A stretch of 64,000 nucleotides of DNA from positions 18,309-82,308 of the forward strand of contig CALWFV010000009.1 of assembly GCA_944377745.1 (NCBI GenBank), in the 5' to 3' direction. Both the position numbers and the translations under genes were made by a program. Shown one piece after another: positions 27,459-35,499 of this stretch (the stretch's first letter is position 1; every line of letters starts with the position of its first letter). The notes below the pieces were generated by a model that saw only the letters and a program-made list of their open reading frames with translations, was not told the DNA's origin and did no database searches. The DNA is from an uncultured Mediterraneibacter sp. (GTDB taxonomy: Bacteria > Bacillota > Clostridia > Lachnospirales > Lachnospiraceae).

Positions 27459-28019
27459 TCAGAGGATCCCCAGATGCTCCAGCAGGATCTTTAACCCCAG
27501 CAGGATAAGGATCACGCCTCCGGCCAGCTCTGCTTTGGATTTGTACCTTGTTCCAAATACGTTTCCGATCTTTACGCCGATGGCGGACAGGGTGAATGTC
27601 GTGACCCCGATAAAGGATACTGCTGCGAGCAGGTGCACGTTGAGAAAAGCGAAGGTGATCCCCACGGCAAGGGCGTCGATGCTGGTGGCTACTGCGAGAA
27701 GGAACATAGTCTTTATGTCCAGAGATTCATTTTCTTCTTCGCATTCACCGGAACAGGCTTCCTTGATCATATTTGCACCGATGATCCCCAGCAGAATGAA
27801 CGCGATCCAGTGATCGATGGCTGTGATCTTATCCCGGAACTGGACGCCCAGAAAATAGCCGAGTGCAGGCATGAGGGCCTGGAAACCTCCGAACCAGAAC
27901 CCTACGATCAGAGTTTTTTTCACGGTAATCTTCGGCATGGCCAGCCCCTTACAGACAGAGACGGCAAAAGCGTCCATGGACAGTCCCACTGCCAGAATAA
28001 AAAGTTCGATCAATCCCAT
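27459..28019 (-). CDS. mntP: Manganese efflux pump MntP
   Basis: The protein is 186 residues with six membrane segments in two repeats. The conserved charged positions of MntP are visible: [13 protein letters not shown] in helix 1 and [15 protein letters not shown] in the second repeat, each with the membrane Asp. It exports Mn2+. A longer frame from 28115 exists, but ATG 28019 has AAAGGAG in front and begins at the conserved [19 protein letters not shown] core. A cytoplasmic loop rich in Glu and Cys ([15 protein letters not shown]) lies between the halves. The leader contains a yybP-ykoY manganese riboswitch, which confirms the assignment. Confidence 0.95.
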   Translation of the reverse strand: MGLIELFILAVGLSMDAFAVSVCKGLAMPKITVKKTLIVGFWFGGFQALMPALGYFLGVQFRDKITAIDHWIAFILLGIIGANMIKEACSGECEEENESLDIKTMFLLAVATSIDALAVGITFAFLNVHLLAAVSFIGVTTFTLSAIGVKIGNVFGTRYKSKAELAGGVILILLGLKILLEHLGIL

Positions 28020-28044
28020 TGTTTTTTCTCCTTTGTGATAAAAT

Positions 28045-28193
28045 AAAAAAAGCAGGCGCTTTGCTGCACCTGTCGGATAAAACATGTACAGCAAAACACT
28101 GTACATGAGTCTCATTATTTAAGATAAGCCAGATCCGCCGCGGATCAGTATGTTGACTTACCACGTAAGGAATACGTCAATTACTCCCTCATG
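28045..28193 (-). promoter_or_regulatory. yybP-ykoY manganese riboswitch with terminator
   Basis: Read on the minus strand, P1 pairs CATGAG (complement of 28188-28193) with CTCATG (28104-28109). The conserved parts follow in order: GGGAGTA, GGTAAGTCAACATACTGATCC, then AATGAGACTCATG. Downstream, CAGGTGC pairs with GCGCCTG, followed by TTTTTTT (28045-28051), an intrinsic terminator that serves as expression platform. The motif set matches the Mn2+-sensing yybP-ykoY class, and the regulated gene is mntP. Confidence 0.9.
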
Positions 28194-28197
28194 AACT

Positions 28198-28213
28198 GAT
28201 AACATGTTATCAT
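28198..28213. promoter_or_regulatory. Perfect 16-bp palindrome at the mntP promoter
   Basis: TGATAACATGTTATCA is a perfect inverted repeat. On the minus strand TTGCCT and TAACAT, 17 nt apart, form a weak promoter whose -10 overlaps the palindrome, so it may be a repressor operator. Confidence 0.5.
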
Positions 28214-28268
28214 TAAGGGCAGGAGAAGGCAAGAAAAATCTTCCGTGTATGGGAAAAAATACAGAGAT

Positions 28269-28370
28269 TTCGTTACTGTTCACAGTCCGGTTTCGGACTT
28301 GACAGCAAGTGCTTTTGTGCAAGCACAACGCATTTGCTGGCAAGTCTGAAATGGCTGTGAATAGTAACGA
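28269..28370. repeat. Palindromic intergenic element of about 100 bp
   Basis: TCGTTACTGTTCACAG (28270-28285) pairs with CTGTGAATAGTAACGA (28355-28370), one mismatch. Inside, GACTTG/CAAGTC and CAGCAAGTGC/GCATTTGCTG pair as nested stems. The inner core resembles 19691-19731. It has the form of a REP/MITE-like element. Confidence 0.65.
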
Positions 28371-28388
28371 GGTTTTCCGTTCACACTC

Positions 28389-28416
28389 TTGACATATTTT
28401 GCTGATAAGATATAGG
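28389..28416 (+). promoter_or_regulatory. Promoter of the second two-component system
   Basis: TTGACA (28389-28394), a 16-nt spacer and TATAGG (28411-28416) lie about 40 nt before the response regulator. Confidence 0.65.
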
Positions 28417-28455
28417 GTAAAATCAAAAGTGCGGATACAGAGAGGAGAGAGGCAG

Positions 28456-29133
28456 ATGGAGAATATAAAGATACTTGTGGTAGATGATGAGAGCAGGATG
28501 AGGAAGCTGGTAAAGGACTTTCTCACAAGGGAAGGATATACGGTTCTGGAAGCCGGAGACGGGATGGAAGCAATGGATATTTTTTATGAGGATAAGGATA
28601 TTGCCCTTATCATCCTGGATGTAATGATGCCCAAGATGGACGGCTGGCAGGTCTGCCGGGAGATCAGGGAGTCCTCAAAGGTGCCGATCATCATGCTGAC
28701 CGCGCGGTCGGAGGAACGGGATGAACTGCAGGGATTTGACCTTGGCGTGGACGAGTACATATCCAAGCCCTTCAGCCCGAAGATCCTTGTGGCGAGAGTC
28801 GATGCGCTCCTGAGAAGGACACTCGGAACAGACGGCGGAGATATCCTGAGCGCAGGGGGGATCACGATCGACAAGGCGGCCCATATCGTGAAGATTGACG
28901 GCAAGCCGATCGAATTGAGTTTCAAGGAGTTTGAACTTCTGGCTTATTTCGTGGAGAATCAGGGAATCGCACTGTCCAGGGAGAAGATCCTGAACAATGT
29001 CTGGAACTATGATTATTTCGGCGATGCGAGGACGATCGATACCCATGTGAAGAAACTGAGGAGCAAACTGGGAGACAAGGGCGAATATATCAGGACCATA
29101 TGGGGGATGGGCTATAAATTCGAGGTGGAATAA
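28456..29133 (+). CDS. OmpR/PhoB-family response regulator
   Basis: The protein is 225 residues. The receiver carries the acidic pair Asp10-Asp11, phospho-acceptor Asp55 in IILDVMMPKMDG, Thr in LTARSEE, and Lys in SKPFSPK. The winged helix contains LSFKEFELLAYFVENQGIALSREKIL and ends IRTIWGMGYKFEVE. The start at 28456 (MENIKIL) is chosen because GGAGAGAGG precedes it; the longer frame from 28399 lies over the promoter. It is followed 3 nt later by its sensor kinase. Target genes are not evident from the sequence. Confidence 0.94.
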   Translation: MENIKILVVDDESRMRKLVKDFLTREGYTVLEAGDGMEAMDIFYEDKDIALIILDVMMPKMDGWQVCREIRESSKVPIIMLTARSEERDELQGFDLGVDEYISKPFSPKILVARVDALLRRTLGTDGGDILSAGGITIDKAAHIVKIDGKPIELSFKEFELLAYFVENQGIALSREKILNNVWNYDYFGDARTIDTHVKKLRSKLGDKGEYIRTIWGMGYKFEVE

Positions 29134-29136
29134 CAG

Positions 29137-30636
29137 ATGAAGATGAGATTTTCGCTGAGCCGGCAGATGACTGTGATCTTTGTCGGTCTGCTGGTCTTTA
29201 TACTGGGAGCGGTCTTTATCGTAAATACAGGATTTCTGGGGCAGTATTATCTCTCGCACAAAGTCCAGGACCTTATGGATACCTACGATGCGGTGGACGT
29301 TGTCCTGGCGCAGGGCAGCCTGTCTGAGCAGAGCACGGAGATCCTCTATGAGGCGGAAAAATCAAATATTGATATGGCGATCGTCAACAGCAATGCGGAA
29401 ACTCTTCTTTCCACAGCAAAGGACGGCAGCCAGCTTTTCCTCCAGCTTTTCCGCAATCTGTACGGCAGGAACGACACTCCGAGCACGATCCTGGAACAGA
29501 CGGACGATTATGTCCTCTGCAGGACCGCAAACCCGGACAATTCGATGGATTATATCGAGATGTGGGGGAAGTTTTCTGACGGTTCCTTCTTTATGATGCG
29601 CAGTCCCCTTGAGAGTATCCGGGAGAGTGCTGCGCTGGCGAACCAGTTCCTGATCTATCTGGGCCTTACAGGGATCATACTGGGAGGTATCCTGGTGTGG
29701 CTTTTTGCAAGGAGGATCACGCGCCCGATCATGGAACTGGTGAAGCTGTCCGAGCGCATGGCGAACCTGAATTTTGACGAGAAATATACGAGCGGCGGAA
29801 GCAATGAGATAGGGATACTGGGAGAGAATTTTAATAAAATGTCCCGGCAGCTCGAGCAGACCATATCTGAACTGAAGACGGCAAATAACCAGCTCCAGCA
29901 GGACATCGAGCAGAAAGAAAAGATTGAGAATATGAGGAGCGAGTTCCTTGGAAATGTTTCTCATGAACTGAAGACTCCGATCGCCCTGATCCAGGGATAT
30001 GCGGAAGGGCTGAAGGAAGGAGTCAATGATGATCCGGAGAGCAGGGAATTTTACTGTGATGTTATCATGGACGAGGCGGGAAAGATGAACCGGATGGTCA
30101 AAAACCTGCTTACCCTGAATCAGCTTGAGTTTGGGTCAGATGAAGTAGAATTTGAGCGCTTTGATGTAGTAAGCCTGGTGAAAGGAGTGATCTCCAGCTG
30201 CGAGATTCTGATCCAGCAGGCAGGGGCGGAAGTCGATTTTGTCGCTGACGAGACCGCCTATGCATGGGCGGATGAGTTCAAGACCGAGCAGGTGGTGAGA
30301 AATTACCTGACAAACGCGATCCACCATGTGGAGAATGAAAAACGCATCGAAGTACGGGTTATCAAAGACGGCGACAAGGTTCGGGTGACAGTATTTAACA
30401 GCGGGAAACCGATTCCGGAGGAAGATGTTCCGAAGCTCTGGGATAAATTTTATAAAGTGGATAAGGCACATACACGAGAATACGGCGGCAATGGCATCGG
30501 ATTGTCTATTGTCAAGGCGATCATGGAATCCTTCCACCAGAAATACGGTGTGAAAAATTTTGACAACGGTGTGGAATTCTGGTTCGAGCTAGACGCGGGA
30601 AATTCCGGAAACGGAGAGAACACTTTAACACAGTGA
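29137..30636 (+). CDS. HAMP-containing sensor histidine kinase
   Basis: The protein is 499 residues. Membrane helices at about 12-32 and 169-190 flank an extracytoplasmic sensor of about 135 residues. A HAMP domain (RRITRPIMELVKLSERMANLNF) and a coiled coil lead to HisKA with FLGNVSHELKTPIALIQGYAEG (His276), followed by the N box NYLTNAIHHV and the ATP lid and G boxes (DKFYKVDKAHTREYGGNGIGLSI). The Asp-rich D-box is less clear (NSGKPIPEED). It is paired with the regulator upstream. The signal is unknown; phosphate, envelope stress and peptide antibiotics are all possible. Confidence 0.93.
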   Translation: MKMRFSLSRQMTVIFVGLLVFILGAVFIVNTGFLGQYYLSHKVQDLMDTYDAVDVVLAQGSLSEQSTEILYEAEKSNIDMAIVNSNAETLLSTAKDGSQLFLQLFRNLYGRNDTPSTILEQTDDYVLCRTANPDNSMDYIEMWGKFSDGSFFMMRSPLESIRESAALANQFLIYLGLTGIILGGILVWLFARRITRPIMELVKLSERMANLNFDEKYTSGGSNEIGILGENFNKMSRQLEQTISELKTANNQLQQDIEQKEKIENMRSEFLGNVSHELKTPIALIQGYAEGLKEGVNDDPESREFYCDVIMDEAGKMNRMVKNLLTLNQLEFGSDEVEFERFDVVSLVKGVISSCEILIQQAGAEVDFVADETAYAWADEFKTEQVVRNYLTNAIHHVENEKRIEVRVIKDGDKVRVTVFNSGKPIPEEDVPKLWDKFYKVDKAHTREYGGNGIGLSIVKAIMESFHQKYGVKNFDNGVEFWFELDAGNSGNGENTLTQ

Positions 30637-30669
30637 TTCGGAGATACGCTGCTTTGGGAAAATATTTTC

Positions 30670-30698
30670 TTTACATTGGAGCAAAAATGAGGTAAAAT
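30670..30698 (+). promoter_or_regulatory. Promoter upstream of the AGCS symporter
   Basis: TTTACA (30670-30675), 17-nt spacer, TAAAAT (30693-30698). Confidence 0.65.
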
Positions 30699-30729
30699 GC
30701 TAGTGTTGCATTAATAACTGAATATCTGA

Positions 30730-30781
30730 GGCATACGGCATGCCAGCTGGTGACAGTGGGGGCCGTATGCCTTATCTGTTA
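30730..30781 (+). other. Leader hairpin of the AGCS symporter gene
   Basis: GGCATACGGC (30730-30739) pairs with GCCGTATGCC (30772-30781). A small CCGGC/GCCGG hairpin follows. It does not show the glycine-riboswitch core, and no T-run follows, so its function is open. Confidence 0.45.
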
Positions 30782-30830
30782 TCCGGCGGGAAATGCCGGA
30801 AGGTTATCGGAATGGTGAGGAGGAAAACCA

Positions 30831-32243
30831 ATGTACGAGAAAATTTACAGCTTTGTCCAGTCCGTGGACAATCTGGTGTGGGGCTGGGCGATGATCCTGC
30901 TTCTGCTGGGAACCCATCTTTTTTTGACTATCCGGACAGGATTTATCCAGAGAAAGACGATCACGAAGGGAATCCCGCTTTCCGTGTCAAAGGAAGATGG
31001 CGCGGACGGTGAGGTAAGCCAGTTCGGTGCGCTTACAACTGCTCTGGCATCAACCATCGGAACGGGAAATATCATCGGTGTGGGAACAGCAATTGCCCTG
31101 GGAGGACCGGGAGCTGTGCTCTGGTGCTGGCTGACCGGCGTGTTCGGCATCGCAACGAAGTATTCTGAGTCGCTGATCGCCGTGAAATACCGGGTGAAGA
31201 CAGAGGACGGACGTATGCAGGGTGGCGCCATGTATGCTCTGGAGCGCGGTCTGAACATGAAATGGCTTGGAATGATCTTTGCAGTGTTTGCAGGATTTGC
31301 GTCGTTTGGAATCGGATGTGCCACACAGGTCAACGCGATCGCGGAGGTGTGCAATACAAATCTGGGAGTCCCGGCGTGGATCGTCGGAGTTGTCATTGCC
31401 ATCCTGACTGCATTTGTTATCTTTGGAGGAATCAAGTCGATCGCAAGTGTCTGTGAAAAACTTGTCCCATTTATGGCGGCTTTCTATGTGCTGGGATGTA
31501 TTATCATTCTCTTTATGAACCGGGACTTTGTTATTCCGGCGATCACTACGATCTGCCAGCTTGCATTTGCAAGTCCGAAGACAGTTGTCGGCGGTCTGGT
31601 AGGCGGCGGTCTTAGAGCGGCAATCCAGTACGGAGTCGCAAGGGGGCTGTTCTCCAATGAATCCGGTATGGGGTCGGCTCCGATCGCGGCAGCGGCTGCA
31701 AAGACGAAAAATCCGGTGCGCCAGGCTCTGGTGTCATCGACAGGAACTTTCTGGGATACTGTTGTGGTCTGTCTTATGACAGGGCTTGTTCTTGTATCTA
31801 CAATGATGAAAAATCCGGAGATCGGAGCGGCTCAGATCACAGACGGAGGCAAGCTGACAACTCTGGCTTTCTCACAGATTCCGTATTTCGGACCTTTTAT
31901 CCTTGTAGTCGGGATCATTACCTTTGCTTATTCCACGATCCTTGGCTGGGCTTATTACGGTGAGCGCTGTGTTGAATACTTTTCCGGAAAGATCGGACTT
32001 ATCCCGTACAGAGTATTATATATTGTTGTTGCTCTGATCGCGCCGGTCCTTGCGCTGGATCTTGTATGGCTGATCGCGGACGTGCTGAACGCGCTGATGG
32101 CGATACCAAACCTGATCGCGGTACTTCTGCTTTCACCGGTGATCGTGAAAGAGACAAAGAAATATATCAATAACCTTGACGCAGTGGACGATACACCGGT
32201 CCCGGTGATCAAAACCGGCGTAGGACACAAAAAGGAAAAATAA
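30831..32243 (+). CDS. Alanine/glycine:cation symporter (AGCS family)
   Basis: The protein is 470 residues with about eleven membrane segments. The family signature is complete near the N terminus: QFGALTTALASTIGTGNIIG, GGPGAVLWCW and FGIATKYSES. Further conserved pieces are VARGLFSNESGMGSAPIAAAAA and YGERCVEYF. It imports alanine, glycine or related amino acids with Na+ or H+. The start has GTGAGGAGG in front. It lies in its own transcription unit behind a promoter with a leader hairpin, and hisH follows 49 nt later. Confidence 0.93.
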   Translation: MYEKIYSFVQSVDNLVWGWAMILLLLGTHLFLTIRTGFIQRKTITKGIPLSVSKEDGADGEVSQFGALTTALASTIGTGNIIGVGTAIALGGPGAVLWCWLTGVFGIATKYSESLIAVKYRVKTEDGRMQGGAMYALERGLNMKWLGMIFAVFAGFASFGIGCATQVNAIAEVCNTNLGVPAWIVGVVIAILTAFVIFGGIKSIASVCEKLVPFMAAFYVLGCIIILFMNRDFVIPAITTICQLAFASPKTVVGGLVGGGLRAAIQYGVARGLFSNESGMGSAPIAAAAAKTKNPVRQALVSSTGTFWDTVVVCLMTGLVLVSTMMKNPEIGAAQITDGGKLTTLAFSQIPYFGPFILVVGIITFAYSTILGWAYYGERCVEYFSGKIGLIPYRVLYIVVALIAPVLALDLVWLIADVLNALMAIPNLIAVLLLSPVIVKETKKYINNLDAVDDTPVPVIKTGVGHKKEK

Positions 32244-32292
32244 AAAGACAGGCTTCGGGGAAGTCCTTCGGAGGTTGGAAAGGAGTCGGAAT

Positions 32293-32898
32293 ATGATAGC
32301 GATCATAGATTATGACGCGGGAAATATTAAAAGCGTGGAAAAGGCACTGGATTTTCTGGGACAGGATGTGGTGATCACAGGAGAACCGGAGAAGATCCTG
32401 AAGGCGGATAAGGTGATCCTTCCCGGCGTCGGAGCTTTTGGAGACGCGATGGCTAATCTCAGGCGGACAGGACTGGACGAAGTGATCCGTCAGGCTGCTG
32501 GCAGAGGCACCCCTTTTCTGGGAATCTGTCTAGGACTGCAGCTTTTGTTTGAGAGAAGCGATGAGGCTCCTGGTGTGGAAGGGCTTGGAATCCTGAAAGG
32601 AGAGATTCTGCGTATCCCTGAGAAAGAGGGACTGAAAATTCCGCACATGGGCTGGAATTCCCTTCATCTGGAAAACAACGGCAGACTTTTCCGGGGGATA
32701 GAAGAAGGAGCATATGTCTATTTTGTGCATTCTTATTACCTGAAGGCGGCGGAGGAAAGTATTGTAAAGGCCTCTACGGAATACAGCGTACATATCCATG
32801 CATCCGTTGAGAAAGACAATGTATTTGCATGCCAGTTCCATCCGGAAAAGAGCAGTGATGTGGGAATCTCCATATTGAAAAATTTTGTGGAGCTGTAG
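32293..32898 (+). CDS. hisH: Imidazole glycerol phosphate synthase, glutaminase subunit HisH
   Basis: The protein is 201 residues. It is a class I glutamine amidotransferase supplying ammonia to HisF in histidine synthesis. The nucleophile Cys79 lies in [13 protein letters not shown], and the His/Glu of the triad in [20 protein letters not shown] and PHMGWN are also typical of HisH. The ATG at 32293 is preferred to that at 32275 because AAGGAG precedes it by 7 nt. It is 23 nt ahead of hisF. The other histidine genes are not in the window. Confidence 0.95.
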   Translation: MIAIIDYDAGNIKSVEKALDFLGQDVVITGEPEKILKADKVILPGVGAFGDAMANLRRTGLDEVIRQAAGRGTPFLGICLGLQLLFERSDEAPGVEGLGILKGEILRIPEKEGLKIPHMGWNSLHLENNGRLFRGIEEGAYVYFVHSYYLKAAEESIVKASTEYSVHIHASVEKDNVFACQFHPEKSSDVGISILKNFVEL

Positions 32899-32921
32899 GA
32901 TCAGGACAGGAGGAGAAGTTT

Positions 32922-33683
32922 ATGTTTACAAAGAGGATCATCCCCTGTCTGGATGTGAATGCCGGACGGGTGGTAAAAGGAGTAAATTTTGTTGATCTGA
33001 AAGATGCAGGGGATCCTGTCGAGATTGCAAAGGCCTATGACAGGGCAGGGGCAGATGAACTGGTCTTTCTTGATATTACGGCGTCTTCCGATGCGCGTGC
33101 CACAGTCGTGGACATGGTGCGGAAAGTGGCGGAGTGCGTGTTCATTCCTTTCACAGTGGGAGGAGGAATCCGAACTGTGGATGATTTCAGGGCAATCCTA
33201 CGGGAAGGAGCGGATAAGATTTCCATCAATTCATCTGCCATCAATACGCCGAATCTGATCAGCGAGGCGGCGGAGAAGTTCGGGAGCCAGTGTGTTGTTG
33301 TCGCTATTGACGCCAAGAAGAGGGCGGATGGTTCCGGATGGAATATCTATAAAAACGGCGGACGGATCGATGTGGGGATCGACGCCGTCGAGTGGGCGAA
33401 GAAGGTGGAATCCCTCGGCGCCGGTGAGATTCTTCTCACCAGCATGGACTGCGACGGGACAAAGGCAGGCTATGATCTGGAACTGACCAGCGCTGTTGCA
33501 GAGAGCGTTTCCATTCCTGTCATTGCTTCCGGCGGTGCTGGAAAGCTGGAACACTTTAAGGAAGCTCTGACTGTAGGAAAGGCTGATGCAGCCCTGGCGG
33601 CATCACTGTTCCACTATAAAGAACTGGAGATCCGCGAGGTGAAAGAGTATCTGCGGAGTGAGGGTGTGTCGGTGAGATTGTGA
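32922..33683 (+). CDS. hisF: Imidazole glycerol phosphate synthase, cyclase subunit HisF
   Basis: The protein is 253 residues and a (beta/alpha)8 barrel. The catalytic Asp11 is in [16 protein letters not shown], and the second catalytic Asp (about 131) in VVVAIDAKK. Phosphate-binding loops are [10 protein letters not shown] and [11 protein letters not shown]. It converts PRFAR and ammonia from HisH to imidazole glycerol phosphate and AICAR. AGGAGG precedes the start. It forms a two-gene unit with hisH. Confidence 0.96.
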   Translation: MFTKRIIPCLDVNAGRVVKGVNFVDLKDAGDPVEIAKAYDRAGADELVFLDITASSDARATVVDMVRKVAECVFIPFTVGGGIRTVDDFRAILREGADKISINSSAINTPNLISEAAEKFGSQCVVVAIDAKKRADGSGWNIYKNGGRIDVGIDAVEWAKKVESLGAGEILLTSMDCDGTKAGYDLELTSAVAESVSIPVIASGGAGKLEHFKEALTVGKADAALAASLFHYKELEIREVKEYLRSEGVSVRL

Positions 33684-33694
33684 TTTTTTTAACG

Positions 33695-33727
33695 GGTGCC
33701 GTGTACTTTTGACAAAGTACCTGGCAC
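33695..33727. repeat. GGTGCCGTGTAC palindromic repeat, copy 1
   Basis: GGTGCCGTGTACTTT and its imperfect complement CAAAGTACCTGGCAC form a hairpin around TGA. It is the most diverged of four copies in the window. Confidence 0.75.
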
Positions 33728-33776
33728 TTTGTGCGAGAGGATTCAGAATATTCTGATAAATGTAAAGGAGAGGACA

Positions 33777-34445
33777 ATGGCAGGACTAAACGGAGACTGG
33801 TACGAGGCTTTAAAAGGGGAATTTTCAAAGCCATATTATAAGAAGCTGTTTGAGACGGTGAATCATGAGTACAAGACAAGGCTTATTTTTCCGCCGGCTC
33901 AGGATATTTTCAATGCGTTTCATCTGACGCCTTTAAAAGATGTGAAGGTAGTGATCCTGGGGCAGGACCCGTATCACAATAACGGACAGGCACATGGACT
34001 GTGCTTTTCAGTCAAGAAGGGCGTGGAAATCCCTCCGTCACTTGTGAATATCTATCAGGAACTGCATGATGATCTGGGATGTACTATCCCGAATCACGGC
34101 TGTCTGACAAAGTGGGCTGAGCAGGGCGTGCTCATGCTGAACACAGTGCTGACGGTACGGGCTCACCAGGCAAATTCTCACAGGGGGATTGGCTGGGAAG
34201 AGTTTACGGACGCCGCGATCACCGTGCTCAACACACAGGACAGGCCGATCGTGTTTATCCTGTGGGGAGCACCGGCTCAGAGGAAGAAGGCAATGCTGAA
34301 CAATCCGAAGCATCTGATTCTGACAGCGCCCCATCCGAGCCCGCTGTCGGCGTTCCGGGGGTTCTTTGGAAGCCGGCCATTCAGCCAGACAAATGCGTTT
34401 CTGGAGAAGAACGGGATCGAGCCGATCGACTGGCAGATCGACTAA
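33777..34445 (+). CDS. ung: Uracil-DNA glycosylase
   Basis: The protein is 222 residues, normal length for family 1. The catalytic motif VILGQDPYHNNGQAHGLCFSV contains the water-activating Asp64, and the leucine loop with the catalytic His is APHPSPLSAFRG. It removes uracil from DNA in base excision repair. The start at 33777 follows GGAGAGG and begins MAGLNGDWYEALKGEF, as in homologs; the longer frame from 33696 runs through the palindromic repeat and is unlikely. Confidence 0.96.
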   Translation: MAGLNGDWYEALKGEFSKPYYKKLFETVNHEYKTRLIFPPAQDIFNAFHLTPLKDVKVVILGQDPYHNNGQAHGLCFSVKKGVEIPPSLVNIYQELHDDLGCTIPNHGCLTKWAEQGVLMLNTVLTVRAHQANSHRGIGWEEFTDAAITVLNTQDRPIVFILWGAPAQRKKAMLNNPKHLILTAPHPSPLSAFRGFFGSRPFSQTNAFLEKNGIEPIDWQID

Positions 34446-34453
34446 AAAAATTC

Positions 34454-34482
34454 TTGCAATTTAAACTGAATGGCGGTATAAT
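34454..34482 (+). promoter_or_regulatory. Promoter of tRNA-Gly (CCC)
   Basis: TTGCAA (34454-34459), 17-nt spacer, TATAAT (34477-34482), 16 nt before the tRNA. Confidence 0.85.
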
Positions 34483-34498
34483 ATCAACCGTAGCAGTT

Positions 34499-34569
34499 GC
34501 AGATGTAGTTCATTGGTAGAACTCCAGCTTCCCAAGCTGGCGAGGCGGGTTCGATTCCCGTCATCTGCT
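34499..34569 (+). tRNA. tRNA-Gly (CCC)
   Basis: The acceptor stem GCAGATG pairs with CATCTGC. The anticodon loop CTTCCCAA region gives CCC, and the T arm GCGGGTTCGATTCCCGT is complete. It is a single-gene unit with its own promoter and terminator. Confidence 0.95.
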
Positions 34570-34574
34570 TTTAG

Positions 34575-34602
34575 AAAATCTCGTATAGACGGGATTTTTT
34601 TT
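34575..34602 (+). terminator. Terminator of tRNA-Gly
   Basis: AAAATCTCG pairs with CGGGATTTT (one T-G) and runs into a T-tract. Confidence 0.85.
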
Positions 34603-34773
34603 ATGCAACAATCCTGGCAAACGGATTGATATCTTTCTGATTATAAAAATGGCAAATCTGACAGACTCCTTTTGCTAAAATCTGAAATATTAAGAAAATC
34701 TTCATAAAAATTCCAGTAAAAAATTTGAAATATTCTCTTAAAGTAAGAGTATCTTATGGAAAGGGAGGAGAAC

Positions 34774-35499
34774 GTGAAAACAATAATTACAGTAAGCAAT
34801 CTGTACAAACTTTACCGTGTCGGGGATTCCTGCGTCCGCGCCCTTGACGGAGTGAGTTTTGAGATACGGGAAGGTGAATTCTGCGCCATTGTCGGCACTT
34901 CGGGATCCGGGAAATCGACGCTCCTCAATATGCTGGCCGGACTGGAGAAACCGACCAAGGGCGAGATCATCATAAACGGCTGCCATATTGAAAAGCTGAA
35001 GGAGGATGAACTGGTGCGCTTCCGAAGAGAAAATGTGGGATTTATTTTTCAGTCTTTTCATCTTATCGGGACAATGAACGCAGTGGAAAATGTGGCGCTT
35101 CCGCTGAACTTCCGTGGAGAGGCGAGAAAGGTGAGGAAAGCGAAGGCGGAACGGATGCTGGACCTGGTGAATCTTTCGAAACATAAAAAGCATATGCCGA
35201 ACCAGATGTCCGGCGGACAGCAGCAGAGAGTAGGTGTGGCGCGCGCACTGGTGACAGATCCGAAGATCATTTTTGCGGACGAACCCACGGGAAATCTGGA
35301 TTCGCATACTTCGGAGGAAGTCATGGGGCTGATGCAGAAAGTAGTCAGAGAACAAGGCAGAACGCTTGTGATGGTGACCCATGATGATCATCTGGCGGAA
35401 TATGCGGACAGGGTATTCCATATTATTGACGGAAAGATCGTGAAAATTGAAGAAAATCTGAGAAGAGAGAGGGAGGACATAAAGGATGAAACTGATTAA
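34774..35499 (+). CDS. MacB-type ABC transporter ATP-binding protein
   Basis: The protein is 241 residues. Walker A GTSGSGKST, Q-loop IFQSFHLIGTMNAVENVALPL, signature MSGGQQQRVGVARAL, Walker B IIFADEPTGNLD and H-loop VMVTHDDHLAEYADRVF are intact. The Q-loop and D-loop wording (EPTGNLDSHTSEEV) is typical of the MacB/LolD branch that powers mechanotransmission rather than import. The start is taken as GTG 34774 because AGGGAGGAG lies in front; the ATG at 34756 would place that ribosome binding site inside the gene. It overlaps the next gene by 14 nt and works with the permease at 37170. Confidence 0.93.
   Translation: MKTIITVSNLYKLYRVGDSCVRALDGVSFEIREGEFCAIVGTSGSGKSTLLNMLAGLEKPTKGEIIINGCHIEKLKEDELVRFRRENVGFIFQSFHLIGTMNAVENVALPLNFRGEARKVRKAKAERMLDLVNLSKHKKHMPNQMSGGQQQRVGVARALVTDPKIIFADEPTGNLDSHTSEEVMGLMQKVVREQGRTLVMVTHDDHLAEYADRVFHIIDGKIVKIEENLRREREDIKDETD

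Noticed and set aside
30637-30830. Glycine riboswitch upstream of the AGCS symporter
   Set aside because: The family is often glycine-regulated, but the conserved aptamer cores are missing; only a simple hairpin is present.
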